From NCBI GenBank assembly GCA_002633005.1, contig NMRA01000167.1, positions 683,124-747,123 of the forward strand: DNA of 64,000 bases, given 5' to 3'. The first letter of the stretch is position 1; each line of letters opens with the position of its first letter. Both the position numbers and the translations under genes were made by a program. The notes below the pieces were generated by a model. The model made no database searches, had not been told where the DNA came from, and was given only the letters and a program-made list of their open reading frames with translations. Below, piece by piece: positions 1-10,689 of this stretch. The DNA is from Phoronis australis. Lineage: Eukaryota; Phoronida; Phoronidae.

Positions 1-1850
1 GAACTAGGTTCATCAATTGGCACTGGCTCAACGATGCCAAGCCTGACATCTTGGTCCAGTGCGGCCTTTAAATCATCCTGCCAATGAAGTGGCGGCCGAT
101 ATGGGGATATGGAGTGCAAAATGCTCTTCGTTTGGATCCATCATCAGTCCCAGCGGTGGTGCTTCCATGAGCGGTAGGGGTTCATGGTGAAATGCACCTG
201 AGCGATAATAGTCCAGCAAATACACCTGAAGCCGTTGGCTGAGAATGGAGGGGTGGTTGACAAGGGTGGTGGCCGCTGCAAAGTGATGTAAGTTTACTCT
301 GGTTAGGAGTTTCTCGTACAGTGTCAATGTCAGAACTGTTTAACACTGCATGCCACTGCGAGCTGTTGCTGGTTCATCTCTTCCATTGCAAGAAAGGTGG
401 CGGATATCAGCCTAAGAGCGACACCTGCCACCCTACAGATGAAAAGTTTGTCGGGGGAGTCTGTCACATAGATCAGATGTCGAGTTGTCATAGACTTACC
501 ACTGGCGTCTTCCTCGACATGCGTGGTAGAGTGGCACTAATTGTTGTGATGGTCAGATTTATAGCACTATGAATCTCCATCATGACAGGAATGATATCAA
601 ATTGACGTAAGCCAAGGCGTTGGATCACTTTTATTCCGGTAAGGTAACATTGGCACCCCGTATCGGCTAAGACAGGAACCATTGCGGTTCGCTGCAACAG
701 ACTGTTGAGCTGGAAGCCAAGAGTCGTGTAATTGGCGGAAAGTGTGTACTTCAAGGTGGAGATGAACAAGGGACTGTGGCAAAAAGCGTTTCTTAACCCA
801 GGTGTCTGAAAATCTGTTGTACAAGTCATGGGCATTGGGGTTTAGAAGTCGTGCGCTCAGTGAATGAAACCGTGCACAGACTGTTGAAAACAGCTATTTC
901 AATATCCGGCTTGTATTCACCAGTGCCAGTGGTCCGCTTGTTTTTTTTTCCGTTTGCAGCAGCCGACATATACGAGATGATTTTCATTCCTGACAGTGCT
1001 GACGTCGTTGACCGTATGCTGGGCACACCCTCCTTCGGATCCTGGTCGGGAATTCTTACCATGTCCCTTTATGTCCGCGGCATGTATTTGGACCCAAGTT
1101 GTCTACGGAAGTCAATTTTCCTAGACCCATATTGTCTAGGGTGTTAGTTTTATTTTCTTGTCGGTGATGCTGATGGTCCCGCTGTCCAGGAGCTACGTGG
1201 AAGATCGCTTATTGGTTTGTTTTGCATCCTCTATGATCATGCCTTGGTTCTTATAGAGATGGAGTTCCGTTTCTGTGATTCCATGTGTCAGGACATTGCG
1301 GAGCAAAATTTCTGTGTAGTTGCAGAATGGGTATAACACTGAGAAATCGCATATTCCTGCCAGACCCCGTAAGAGGGCACTGAAACTACATGTACGCACC
1401 ATCTCGTCGCGATCTTGTTTCGTATTACGCAGGGTGACACCGGTAACCATTGTACGTGTATTTTTCTTCCCAGACATCGAGTTTTCTAAAGGCAGCTAGT
1501 ACGTCTTCTGTTGTCTTACCTGTGAGACTGCCGCCTGCATAGCAAGTTAGGTCTTTGCATAGTAACTCAGAGAAGTAGTCTTATGGTTCAGTGTACAACT
1601 CGTTCACAGTCAGTTTATCTTAGTGGCATTTACATAATCAGTCCATCGTAAGGTGAAAGTTCCCCTTCTTCAGTTGTGCTAGCAACATCGATGGTGGGTC
1701 GCTTCGTTTTCTAGATTTAGCTGCGTCACCTGACATGTGTGCAACACTATGGGCGGTGATCAGTTCGGCGGCGATTGAGGCGACAACCAGGCATGGGGCA
1801 GGCGACTGAGGGCATTTTGATCTTGATGTGATTTTGGTCACTTAAATGAC
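1..1850 (-). mobile_element. Ty3/gypsy retrotransposon, 5' half (gag-PR-RT start), degenerate, cut by window edge
   Basis: Read on the minus strand, this stretch carries in order gag-like sequence (about 1840-1190), a protease region (about 835-490) and the start of reverse transcriptase (330-1). Gag is suggested by the segment around 1340-1210, which has the pattern of gypsy gag domains (an NYTEILLRNVL-like helix followed by a GIT.TE.. stretch). The RT start reads WQDDLKA.LDQDV-like, the usual N-terminal end of gypsy RT. Bases 1-330 closely match 18900-19260, so the family is present at least twice. No open frame spans a whole domain and several frameshifts and stops are visible, so this is a fossil. 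No LTR is visible here. Confidence 0.75.
490..835 (-). pseudogene. gypsy retropepsin-like protease fragment
   Basis: A minus-strand open stretch contains ADTGCQCYLTG followed by IKVIQRLGL. This is the DTG active-site loop and downstream helix typical of aspartic proteases in gypsy elements of aquatic invertebrates. It sits between gag-like and RT-like sequence, as expected for pol. The surrounding frame is broken, so it is probably not expressed. Confidence 0.65.
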
Positions 1851-2404
1851 CCAAATCAAGACCCAGGAAAGTTTTGGTGATGATTTGGGTTAGTCAGCTC
1901 TGGAGATGGTCGACTCACAACTTGGCTGACTGAGTGAGCGTTGCAATAGACGTATGCGTACATGTACAATTCAACAATGACAGCGATCTTTTGAAAAGAA
2001 TAAGAGAATGTCTTAGCTAAAACCCTCTAAATTTCCATTACTTTATTAAACATTAAAAATATACTGTTTCGCTAAAACCAAAAACGAATTCATGAAATTC
2101 AAAATTTCGTAATGGTATGTCTCCGCAAGTAAGTTTAAAAAGATAGTGTTTTACGACCGACAAACTAGCAAGTAGTTCTGGAAAATGCTTTAATCCAGCA
2201 TTCAAAATCGTTCAGCCGAGTAACATATGACATATTGCCCATAATTACACATATGACAGTGACATTTTCACGAAGTACCTTACAAAAATTGCATTGAACT
2301 ATTTCTCTTCAATTTATTTTTCGGAGAAAAGTATACTTTAAGCTATTTCTTTTGTCAAATAATCGACATTTTGTGTCCTTTGTCATAATATAGCGTAATA
2401 CACA
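1851..2404. other. No gene seen (AT-rich intergenic)
   Basis: The sequence is AT-rich and has no convincing open frame, RNA gene or terminal repeat. It separates the gypsy fragment from the duplicated block that carries the first sushi-domain exon. Confidence 0.5.
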
Positions 2405-2466
2405 CGCAGACTTCCAATTAAACGCTTGGGTCTGATTGCAATCGGCAAATTACTTCAGTTCAGCTG

Positions 2467-2474
2467 TTGTCAAT
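2467..2474. repeat. Left target-site duplication of the 917-bp element
   Basis: TTGTCAAT lies directly before the CACAGGCGCT terminus and is repeated exactly at 3392-3399. Confidence 0.8.
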
Positions 2475-3391
2475 CACAGGCGCTCAAATTTTCCGATGAC
2501 TCATAACCACATATAAGAAACATAAAGGTTGGGCACTTAAACTTTGCCAAGCCGAGGCTCCCAACTTCAACCGTCCAAAATCCAAATAAAATCTGCGTGC
2601 ACCTCCCTCAGTCTCGTGTTGAATAAACACAAAAACTTCGCATATCAATACAGTATCAGGATAATTTATATTTGACACAAATATGTGAGTAATTACATTT
2701 ATTTGGCAATAAAGTGCTCTCTGCTTCTCATGATCTTTCGGACTTAGCTCGGGAGCGTCCGTCAAAAACCCGGATATGCGAAGACCGTCTGCCATGACAT
2801 CACGGAATCACTTCCTTGAATTTGTGATTTTGTCATTCTTTTGACATTTTTGTCGCCAAATCACCACTCGAAGGCAATTTGAAGAGATCAAATGAAAGAA
2901 AGTATTCTAAGAGTTGTTCGATGCTAGTTTCGTGGAGTTCCATGCACATTTGAGTAGAAAATTCTGAGCAAACAGATTTCGAGTGTCCAACCTTTATTTT
3001 TCTTATTATGTGCTATTGAGTGACGTCATTTGCGATCCAGGAACAGATAAACCCAAGCGCCTGTGCTACAAAGCTGCACCAAGGCTAAGCTGTTTTTTGA
3101 CGACAGTCTTCATACAGCTGGCTGGATGGCTACACGGAATAAGGTCCTTGAATTTGTGATTTTGACATTCTTTTGGCATTTTTGTAGTCAAATCACCACT
3201 CGGAGGCAATTTGAAAAGATCAAATGAAAGAAGGTATTCTAAGATTTGTTCGATGGTAGTTTCGTGGAGTTCCATGCACATTTGAGCAGAAAATTCTGAG
3301 CAAACAGATTTTGAGTGTCCAACCTTTATGTTTTCTTAGTATTGAGTGACATCATTTGCGATCGAGGAACACATAAACTCAAGCGCCTGTG
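2475..3391. mobile_element. hAT-like non-autonomous transposon with 8-bp target duplication
   Basis: The element starts CACAGGCGCT and ends AGCGCCTGTG, an inverted terminal repeat. It is flanked on both sides by the direct repeat TTGTCAAT (2467-2474 and 3392-3399). Eight-base target duplications are the hallmark of the hAT superfamily. The paralogous locus at 27840-27864 has one uninterrupted version of the flank, which supports recent insertion. No transposase is encoded, so movement would have needed help from another copy. The element has an internal tandem duplication of its right half. Confidence 0.8.
2812..3391 (+). repeat. Internal direct duplication inside the hAT-like element
   Basis: Bases 2812-3064 and 3146-3391 are diverged direct repeats. 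Both begin CCTTGAATTTGTGATTTTG and both end AAGCGCCTGTG, so the right terminus itself is present twice (near 3054-3064 and 3381-3391). The offset is about 330 bp. Confidence 0.8.
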
Positions 3392-3399
3392 TTGTCAAT
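3392..3399. repeat. Right target-site duplication of the 917-bp element
   Basis: TTGTCAAT lies directly after the AGCGCCTGTG terminus and is identical to 2467-2474. Confidence 0.8.
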
Positions 3400-3417
3400 T
3401 GAGCAATGTCGTTACAG

Positions 3418-3819
3418 GTCGAGCATATGACAAGCAACGAAACGGGGAAAATAAAGATAGGCACGAATGTCATGTTCACATGTGAAGACGGGTATACAAT
3501 GAAAAGCGGTAAAAAAACATTGACAACAAGATGCAAACAAACAGGAGATTTGAACCCCACTGTCCCTACAGCGTGTGTTGCACTAGCTGCGACAGTGGAC
3601 ACTACATCCGAAACGTCTCCTGCGACAAGCAAACATTCGACTGCTCCATCGTTACTGTTGTCATCGAAAAGAACACCAAAGGCAAGATCCAGCACTAAAT
3701 GTATGGATTCCACGATTGCGGCAACGACTGTCGGCAAAACTTCGGGAATGTCTTTGCAGTCCTACGAACTTTTTTCGTTGCTCATAACCATTGTGATCTG
3801 TACATTGTTCACGTTTTAG
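3418..3819 (+). CDS. Terminal exon of a sushi/CCP, Thr/Ser-rich, probably GPI-anchored protein (paralogue A)
   Basis: The exon begins after a splice acceptor (GTTACAG at 3411-3417) and stays open to a stop at 3817-3819. It encodes the later part of a sushi (complement control) domain, with cysteine contexts FTCEDGY, TTRCKQTG and PTACV. The first domain cysteine presumably lies on an upstream exon that I could not find. A short Thr/Ser/Ala-rich stalk follows, then a hydrophobic tail with no basic cytoplasmic end (YELFSLLITIVICTLFTF). That tail is typical of a GPI-attachment signal, although a C-terminal membrane anchor is also possible. The acceptor, stop and tail are conserved with 27865-28596, which argues that the exon is real. 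The stalk is about half as long as in the paralogue. The role is inferred only as cell-surface recognition or adhesion. Confidence 0.65.
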   Translation, partial: VEHMTSNETGKIKIGTNVMFTCEDGYTMKSGKKTLTTRCKQTGDLNPTVPTACVALAATVDTTSETSPATSKHSTAPSLLLSSKRTPKARSSTKCMDSTIAATTVGKTSGMSLQSYELFSLLITIVICTLFTF

Positions 3820-3972
3820 TTGAAGCAACACCAAAACACGAGTGCAGAGAATTCAGAGATGAGGTCGTGAGCATTAACAATAGCGCATTTTTAATTGCAG
3901 TATTTGGACGCAACTATAAAATAAATAAACAAAACGTGCCGAGAGTGGTGTGCATGAAGTAATATCCTACGA

Positions 3973-4031
3973 GACATTATTCAGCGTATCGACAGAGACC
4001 GAAGGTCGAGGTCGATACGCGGAATAATGTC
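3973..4031. repeat. Near-perfect long hairpin (21-bp arms)
   Basis: The arm at 3973-3993 is the reverse complement of 4011-4031 with one mismatch. The loop itself contains a second small stem, GACC-GAA-GGTC. The hairpin lies inside sequence present in copy A but absent from copy B of the segmental duplication. Confidence 0.8.
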
Positions 4032-5150
4032 GAGTGCACTTGTAATATCTCCTGAAAATAGTTAAATTACAACAATATTTGGTATTGTAGTTAGCGAGGA
4101 ATCGTCGCCTGAGCTGCAGACGAAGAAATATTTAGCAAATGATAACTGAGACAGATTATCAGTCCTCTTCCAGATGTTACGACTGAGACCTTATAGTATG
4201 TTGAGCGGTATTTACACTGCTATAATTGTATTACTATTTTACGAAATTTGGTTATCGAACCAGCTAACTACGTCGAGTCGACATTGACCTACCTTTTGAA
4301 CTTCGCATGTCGGAGGTCACTGTTGAAGTACATGTAGTGCGGGAGGTGAATACGGAAAACATTATTACAAAGCCGTATGTCCCTCCACAGATTCAACGCG
4401 TATGGGATAAAAATTTTTACTTACAATAACTGGAAAATGCAGAAAACAGCGCTTCACAATAAATTGATGTCATCAGTGTCTGAATGGAGTGGGGTTTGGA
4501 CACAGAATCTAACCGGTTACTTACGAAATTTGCTCGTATCCCTCGAACCTCGGCTCCGTAGGTCGGCTGATGATATGTGAAAGTAAGTATTTGTGTTCGT
4601 AATAGTATTAGGGGCTTGAAAGAGACCTGGAACAAGAAATATAATCTAAGTTGCAACATAGACTATAGTACAATAATCTATGGTTGCAATATTTAAAGTG
4701 ATTCTCTCGCGTTTCATGAGTGTCTTTAACTGAAGTAGTTCGTAGACTTGTTTTGTCTTTTACATGTACCAAGGGACAACAAACCATGTATATTTACCAT
4801 TGAGCGGACTTTGTCTGGGTAAAAACGTTTCCGACACTGCAATATATCCAAATTGTTCCAATATAACTATCTTTATATGCGCTCCAAGCCCGTAGCATAA
4901 TATAGGTAGTTCATGCAAAAAGGATTGTGTGAAATTGTGCACGTGCTGCAATTGGCAGGATTCTTATTTTATGACAGTCCAGTCGATATCTCTCGAAAAA
5001 TTGTGATTTTAATAGGACCTATACCTTCACATAGGTATACATCTTAAAACTCGTGTAAAGTCTGTTGTTTGTCATTACGTAAATTAAGAATAAAAGATGA
5101 CGGACGAAACCGTGGACTCGTGTATTACAAGGGATTTGTATAATAATAGG

Positions 5151-5199
5151 TGTGTATGTGCGTGTGTGCGTGTGCGTGTGCGTGTGCGTGTGTGTGTGT
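5151..5199. repeat. (GT)n-rich microsatellite
   Basis: An imperfect TG/CG-interrupted dinucleotide tract. Open frames across it on either strand are repeat artefacts. Confidence 0.9.
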
Positions 5200-5661
5200 A
5201 TTTGGGTAACAGACCTTCTTTTATACATGTTTCGTTGAAAAGTAAGCCGTTCTTGGCCTTAGATAGTTTGTTCAACAGACAGTTGGAATAGTAGATCACC
5301 GAGTGTGAGTGGCATCACAAACACAGACACATGAGTAAATATAAAATAAAACACAGTACAAAATATTTCATAGTAAAAAAATTGCTGCACTTCGACAAGA
5401 CTTCAGTCATCCAAGTAAATAAATTTAAAATCATAAACGCTATCGCGTATGATACATGAAACAAGAACAATGACAATAAACACAAATATAAGGTAGGACA
5501 TATATGAGCGCAATTTTGGAAGGAATTTTCATGGAGATTAGTGTACTAGAAAACGTCATATTTGTCAGAATTTAGACTGACACTGTTCTTAGTTTTATTT
5601 TATTTTATTGTTCTGTTTGTATTATTGATTGGCATAACCCCTGAGGTCAGTAATGTGATGA
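5200..5661. other. No gene seen
   Basis: AT-rich sequence between the microsatellite and the LTR-like promoter. No open frame, exon or terminal repeat is recognisable. Confidence 0.5.
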
Positions 5662-5689
5662 TGTAATATATTTACTACAGAATAGTGTG

Positions 5690-5702
5690 GAACTTTCTAG
5701 AA
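5690..5702 (+). promoter_or_regulatory. Heat-shock element, three perfect alternating units
   Basis: GAA-ct-TTC-ta-GAA matches the HSF trimer site (alternating nGAAn/nTTCn) without mismatch. Confidence 0.7.
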
Positions 5703-5775
5703 GACTCTAGCATGTCAGTGATTAATGTAGTCTGGAATACTCTAGATGTATATGTTTGTAAAATGATTGGGTAGA

Positions 5776-5793
5776 TTCCGGAAAGTTCTAGAA
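5776..5793 (+). promoter_or_regulatory. Heat-shock element, four perfect alternating units
   Basis: TTC-cg-GAA-ag-TTC-ta-GAA is a perfect four-unit array. It lies about 45 bp upstream of the TATA box, the usual spacing for heat-inducible promoters. Confidence 0.75.
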
Positions 5794-5836
5794 TGCGCTT
5801 GAATTGGCGAAAAGGTTCTAGTACGTTGCATGAGAC

Positions 5837-5844
5837 TATAAATA
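5837..5844 (+). promoter_or_regulatory. TATA box
   Basis: TATAAATA follows the heat-shock elements. Transcription would be expected to start near 5870 on the + strand. Confidence 0.6.
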
Positions 5845-6559
5845 CCCGGACATGGGTTTGGGAAGTGAGTTGAGAGAGTTAAAAATTGAACTTCATTTAG
5901 TTACTGGAGAGTTACAGTTGAGTTGCTGAAGGTGTCTCAGAAGTTTATCACAAGTCAAGGCTTCGCAGCACTGGCTGGAGCGTAGAACAGACATTACGTC
6001 GGACATTTTGTTTGAGTAGGCTTGTGAACGTACGGTCGATGTTAATAAATGGATTAACTCGAACCAGTCTTCATTCTATCTATTATTATAACAATACTTC
6101 TCCTTGACTAAATATTTTTGTGTGAAACTATTTTTAATATAAAAAATGACTCTTTTCATTTAGGTTCTTGTTTTTTCGTTGAAGAAGCTAAAGGTGCTAA
6201 GAATATGTTTGGAAGGATATTTTTATATCTTATACAAATTTATCAATCTGTGTGAGATAGATTACCCTTTGTACCAACCTTTGTGGTATAACTCCAAAAT
6301 TCGTATAGATAGTAGTCTAATTTCAAAAGTATATACGATGCGTATACGATATAATTGACCCTGATAAAGGATATATTTATAATTATCATACTTTTTGTAT
6401 ACGTTTTCAATTGTGTCCTTGTATTACTCAATACTTCGTTCTTGGAATCATCTAAGAGACAAGAGTACTATAGTCACTCCACTTTTTCCAGAACATATTT
6501 TTCGAATCTCCTCGGAAAATAAAGGGACGGGGAAATCTGTCAGTTATTCATTTCCAAAC

Positions 6560-7216
6560 TGTATATAAAACCTGTTGCAAAATTGAAGTGGCAGAGAGAA
6601 ATTAACTTATGCGATACTCAGTCTTGGCAAAAAATCATTCTGTAATATATCACTGTACTTCCGATGTCAGATTCAGATGGTTTCAATTCCGCATCAACCA
6701 CAGACTTATTGGTGCAAGCTCTTATTTAAAGAAAATAAGTGTTAGTGAATCGTCTTTATGTTCTTTCTGAGAACAACATGATGAAACAATTCTACATTTG
6801 TATTGGGAATGCTCACTTGTTCAGAAGTTTTGGGGATGTATAAAAACATAGATAAATCAGTGCGATTTCCCTCTGCAGTTAAATATGTCTTCCACCTTGT
6901 TTGGAGATCCAGCCTTTAGATTAGAAGTTGTAAGTTTAATTTTTTGCTTAGCAAAATTTCACTTATATAGGCAAAAGGCTAAGGACAATTCTTAGTCATT
7001 TTACGCGAGGTACGCGATTACCACAACCTGGAAAAATTAAGTTACAATGATAAATTGGATACTCAGAGATTCCAGGCAAGGTGGTCTTCTTTTTTGCCCA
7101 ACTAGGTTTTATAGGGTTCGTTAATGTTCGTAATTTGTTTGATGTGCACTTGACTAGATTTCATATTGCTGCACAGCTATGTACTGGTTGGTTGAGTTAA
7201 TAAATGTTTCATTCAA
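6560..7216 (+). mobile_element. L1-like non-LTR retrotransposon, 3' end fragment
   Basis: Translated pieces match the zf-RVT region at the C-terminus of L1-type ORF2: a RINHRLIGASSYLKK stretch, then a cysteine pair, then HLYWECSLVQKFWG. These appear in two frames, so the copy is broken. Downstream the sequence runs to TAATAAATGTTTCATTC followed by seven A's near 7216, consistent with a 3' tail. The 5' part is missing, as is usual for target-primed insertions. Confidence 0.6.
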
Positions 7217-7368
7217 AAAAAGGTTGATGAAAGTCGCGAAGTTTTTGTAAAACGACAGAAACATTTCGTGTGACAAAACAATCACGTTGATCATCAGACA
7301 TCAATCGCAGAGCGTGCGCGTTTCATTCAAAACAAAACAAAATCAGTTCATCTCCAAATTTATGACTG

Positions 7369-7959
7369 ATGGCGAAGGATAAACGCTTTTTATTAGAATC
7401 CTTAACACTATTTTTATTCGTTATCCAATGTAAAGCTCAGCTTGCAAATCACAATTTTTGTGAAGTTCCAGCCAAGCTTCTTATAATCGTCCAAGGAACA
7501 GAGTCTCTTCACTGCAACGATGAATACCCATCAGCATTTTTTGAATTTGGAGTTATTCCAAAGGTTTGGTGGAGAACGGCGGATGCTAGCAAGAAATACA
7601 CATTCATCTTAATAACTCCGCCCAGTTCTGGACCGGAATACGGGTTGATCTTTCTTGCCGCAGGTATTTCCGGCACAGTCTTACGAAAACCACAAGGTAG
7701 CGGTAACGTTTATGGGGAAGCAAGTGGAGCAAAGTCTACGCAGATGAATCCAATCCAGCCTGGAATGTCTCCAGACGGACTAAAATACCATTGCCTACTT
7801 TTTCTTGAGGCAGACGGCCAGACAGTCACTGATCCAAGTGGAGGATATTCACCTCAAATCAACTTCAACGACTTTCTCACCACAAACAACTTCGCTGTAC
7901 CAAGAAACCTAGCGGCCAGCTTCCAATTTACCGTATACATGGGATGCATGTTGCCTCAG
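7369..7959 (+). CDS. Secreted PEBP-like protein, first exon(s)
   Basis: The ATG at 7369 opens 197 codons to a good splice donor (CTCAG|GTTTGT at 7960). The first ~24 residues form a signal peptide ending near CKAQ. The rest resembles the phosphatidylethanolamine-binding protein fold: a YTFILITPP strand where PEBPs have YTLVLTDPD, a G..P...SPDGLKYHCLLFLEADG stretch where they have the ligand-loop P..G.HRYVFLLF motif, and a closing NFNDFLTTNNFAVP helix. The ligand-site DPD and HR residues are not conserved, so binding may differ. Two cysteines near the N-terminus suggest an extracellular disulphide. The frame stays open to 8448, but that part has no PEBP similarity and is probably intron. The downstream exon was not found. 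Confidence 0.55.
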
Positions 7960-8448
7960 GTTTGTCATCTTTTTATACATTTATTACATAAACAGAACAT
8001 TAAAGATCTGATTACAGCACACAGAAATAAGCACATATGCACGTGTATACCTAGCCAGACGGCTAGTTTTATGGAAAATATCGTCAAAATACAGCTAGGA
8101 TCCAACGCTACTATAGACCTGGAAATTTCCACCCAATCAGATCTATGCATCGCAACAAGCTTGAAACTGTGTTTGAAAAGGTTGTCGAAACATTCTGCAT
8201 CCTCACCTCGTATTTTGACGTTTGTTTTCATAAAACAAAGCGTAATTGGGTGGCTACCTTCATCCGCGCGCATATGTTATAAACTAAAAGAAAGTGCAAC
8301 TACATTTATACTGTTAAAACATTCAAGGCGAACGGTGAACACTTATCGTAGCGGAGTTTGTTCAAGAAATGCAGACGTAATATCGTGTTATTCTCGATCA
8401 GAAGTTGATAGCGCGCTTTCACAATTGCCCAGAGCCATTCCTGAGTGA

Positions 8449-10060
8449 ACTTCTGTTTCTGCTCCTACTAACTACTAAACGAGCAAAGGCGATTTGCTTT
8501 TTCTGTTCATTCATGTTTTCTACATTACAGCAAATACCCTTAGTTTCAGTAAATTATGTTCAATCATCGAATTAGTCGGTTAACCAACCCTTAGAGGACT
8601 GGAAGTCAATGCAGTGAAAGAGTACAATCAAGTGGCATGCACATCCCACTCGAATAGCACACCAATAATTAACCTGGACACGTCAAACTTGCGCAACCAC
8701 GTGAACACACTTATTTGCAGAAATAATACGGCGAATGCAACCATAGATTAAGTCTATGATGCAACATTGCGGAAATCAAGCTGTTCGAAATCATTTATTC
8801 ACTCGAAGATTCGACTTTTTAATATTCGCTTGTGACTCCGCCATTTACATTTTTAACCAACCGGTGAACATGTAAACTGAAATATTCACTCCTGCGATGT
8901 ATCAGATGCAATGGTTATTTAAACTGTTAAATGAATCTTGCATAAATCCCGTGATGGCTTATATCTGTCATACCTCCAACAGGGGGTTGCTACGGAATAA
9001 TAATCAATGGTCACTTGTCTTGGCATACAAAGCCCTCCGAAGAGCTGAGTGCTGGCTATCATCAAATGATCAGTTGCTCTTTGGTATTAGGTAAATTTCA
9101 GCAGTCAGTTTTTCAACTGACTCTGTCCTGGCATTTCACCCTTACTCTTTTGTGCTTTTATATAATTTTTGCAGATATTTGGCAAATCACTGTTATTTGG
9201 AAATTAAACTTTTTCCTAGACCTTTGGATTATGAAGCTCACTAAAAAATCGTATAAGAACCTAAAAACTTACGAGTGTTAAAGTGTAACTCATTTGACTT
9301 ACATCACGAAACTCGAATATGTATATGTATAACCTCAATCGATACTTCGCCACCGAATGTCTTCCCACAAGCTAGAGCACAACGGAACCATGTCCATCCC
9401 TTTGCACATGGGGAAATTTGGCTTGAGTGCTCATTGACTTTACGTTTCCGTTGCGTCTCCTGGACCTCCCTGCAAGAATCCGTTCAAGCTGCATGTCATT
9501 TCCAGCTCAAAATGCGTCCTACCCTGAGTCTTCACCTAACGGTCGCAAACAATTTTGCGTTTGTCCATGTTCATTTTTTCTGGCTAGGCCAGTATTTGGA
9601 TTACCAATATGTGTCCGGACACCCTACATCTTGCTGGCAAGTAATAAATAAGTTGAAAACATGATTATTAATTTTTCTTGATCTAGTATACGATTTTGAG
9701 TCAAGTTGGCGCTTTTAAAAAACCTGAATTTCGCAGTCCGCCCATCTCAGATTTTAACCACCAGTGAACTATTAAATCAAGATTGTGCGGTTTAGTGAAC
9801 ACGGTTACACAGCTATGCTACCTGCTGTGTGTATTGAAACACAAACGTGTTTTATCGATCATATAAGTCCACTAAATACAAATTTAATCCACCGAAATCG
9901 TAAGCGTGGCGATCATAGATTCACTGTTGACCACTAACCTGACATTTTCGCTTTTCACTCGTTTCAGTGCCTAGCTGACTCCCGTAATAATCACATGTAT
10001 CTACAGACTGTATCAATTGCCTGGTGTAAAGTACCTTTCACACACACAGGCTTACCCTAT
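8449..10060. other. No gene seen; dispersed repeat pieces
   Basis: No convincing exon is present. The motif TTTTTAACCaaCCggTGAACatGTaAACTGA occurs near 8850-8880, with diverged versions near 9750-9780 and 39130-39160. Neighbouring sequence is also similar between 8575-8880 and 38920-39165. This looks like one dispersed repeat family. Short open frames at 9275-9664 overlap each other in different frames and match nothing I know. Confidence 0.45.
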
Positions 10061-10076
10061 TGCTCTCCTATACTAT

Positions 10077-10193
10077 AACAAGTTACTTCTCGAACGAGTT
10101 GTCGCTAGGTGCAACCTTGACGCTATTTTAACTACTTAGAGTAGTGCAACTTGCGACATTTGTTACAAAAAACTCGTTCGAGAGTAACTTGTT
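10077..10193. mobile_element. Small inverted-repeat element (MITE)
   Basis: AACAAGTTACTTCTCGAAC at the left is mirrored by GTTCGAGAGTAACTTGTT at the right, giving roughly 23-bp arms around a 70-bp centre. Confidence 0.7.
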
Positions 10194-10430
10194 GGCACTT
10201 TTGATCGCAGTGTGACAGCACTTCAGGTGCAAGGCGAAAGTATTTATCCGGGTAGGGTTCAAAGATTCTAGGATCTTGCTACATGTAGGACCTCGCGAGA
10301 AAAGCAGGAGCTGGCAAAATTATGCAAGATAGTGCAGCGTATTTTAAATGAGAGCACGTGATTTTCGCTAGACTTCTGTCGCCGCTAGGCAGCTACAGTA
10401 GCTGTGTGTGTGAGGGTTGTGTGCGTTTCT

Positions 10431-10433
<3 letters not shown>

Positions 10434-10483
<50 letters not shown>
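10434..10483. repeat. (GT)n microsatellite
   Basis: An uninterrupted GT tract of about 50 bp. Confidence 0.95.
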
Positions 10484-10484
<1 letters not shown>

Positions 10485-10689
10485 AAATACATCCGGACAG
10501 GTGTTTAGTCAGATATTTGACTTGAAACAACGAGTGACACATTAAGGATGGCGATCATTTACTGGCAATACTAAACCTACAAAAAAGATACAACTATACC
10601 TTTTTGAATGAAACACTATACGCAACAAAGCTTAGAACGTGTTACAAAATCAGAAAAAAATGACAGACTGTTACTTCTCTATGTAACTG

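Larger units (their letters stand above)
2405..5130 (+). repeat. Segmental duplication, copy A (partner 27770-29330)
   Basis: Sequence around 2405-2474, 3400-3925 and 4410-5130 aligns in the same orientation to 27770-29330. The match includes the sushi-domain exon, its 3' flank (the GTTGAAGCAACACCAA motif after the stop) and about 700 bp further downstream. Copy A is longer because it holds a 917-bp transposon (2475-3391) and about 490 bp of extra sequence (roughly 3922-4410) missing from copy B. Confidence 0.8.
5662..6093 (+). mobile_element. Solo-LTR-like element with heat-shock promoter
   Basis: The stretch begins TGTAATATAT and ends TATTATAACA, so its ends form a short inverted TGT...ACA pair as LTRs do. 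Inside, in order, are two perfect heat-shock element arrays (5690-5702 and 5776-5793), a TATA box (5837-5844) and an AATAAA signal (6044-6049) about 45 bp before the end. That layout fits a U3-R-U5 unit. I found no second LTR, no internal coding region and no clean target duplication. A decayed promoter region of a host heat-shock gene is therefore the main alternative. Confidence 0.5.

Noticed and set aside
7960-8448. Continuation of the PEBP-like open frame to 8448
   Set aside because: A good donor lies at 7960 and the sequence after it has no PEBP character. The open frame is probably chance read-through of the intron.
9275-9664. Two overlapping + strand ORFs (129 and 74 codons)
   Set aside because: They overlap in different frames and neither resembles a known domain. 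One might be a distant exon of the PEBP-like gene, but nothing shows it.
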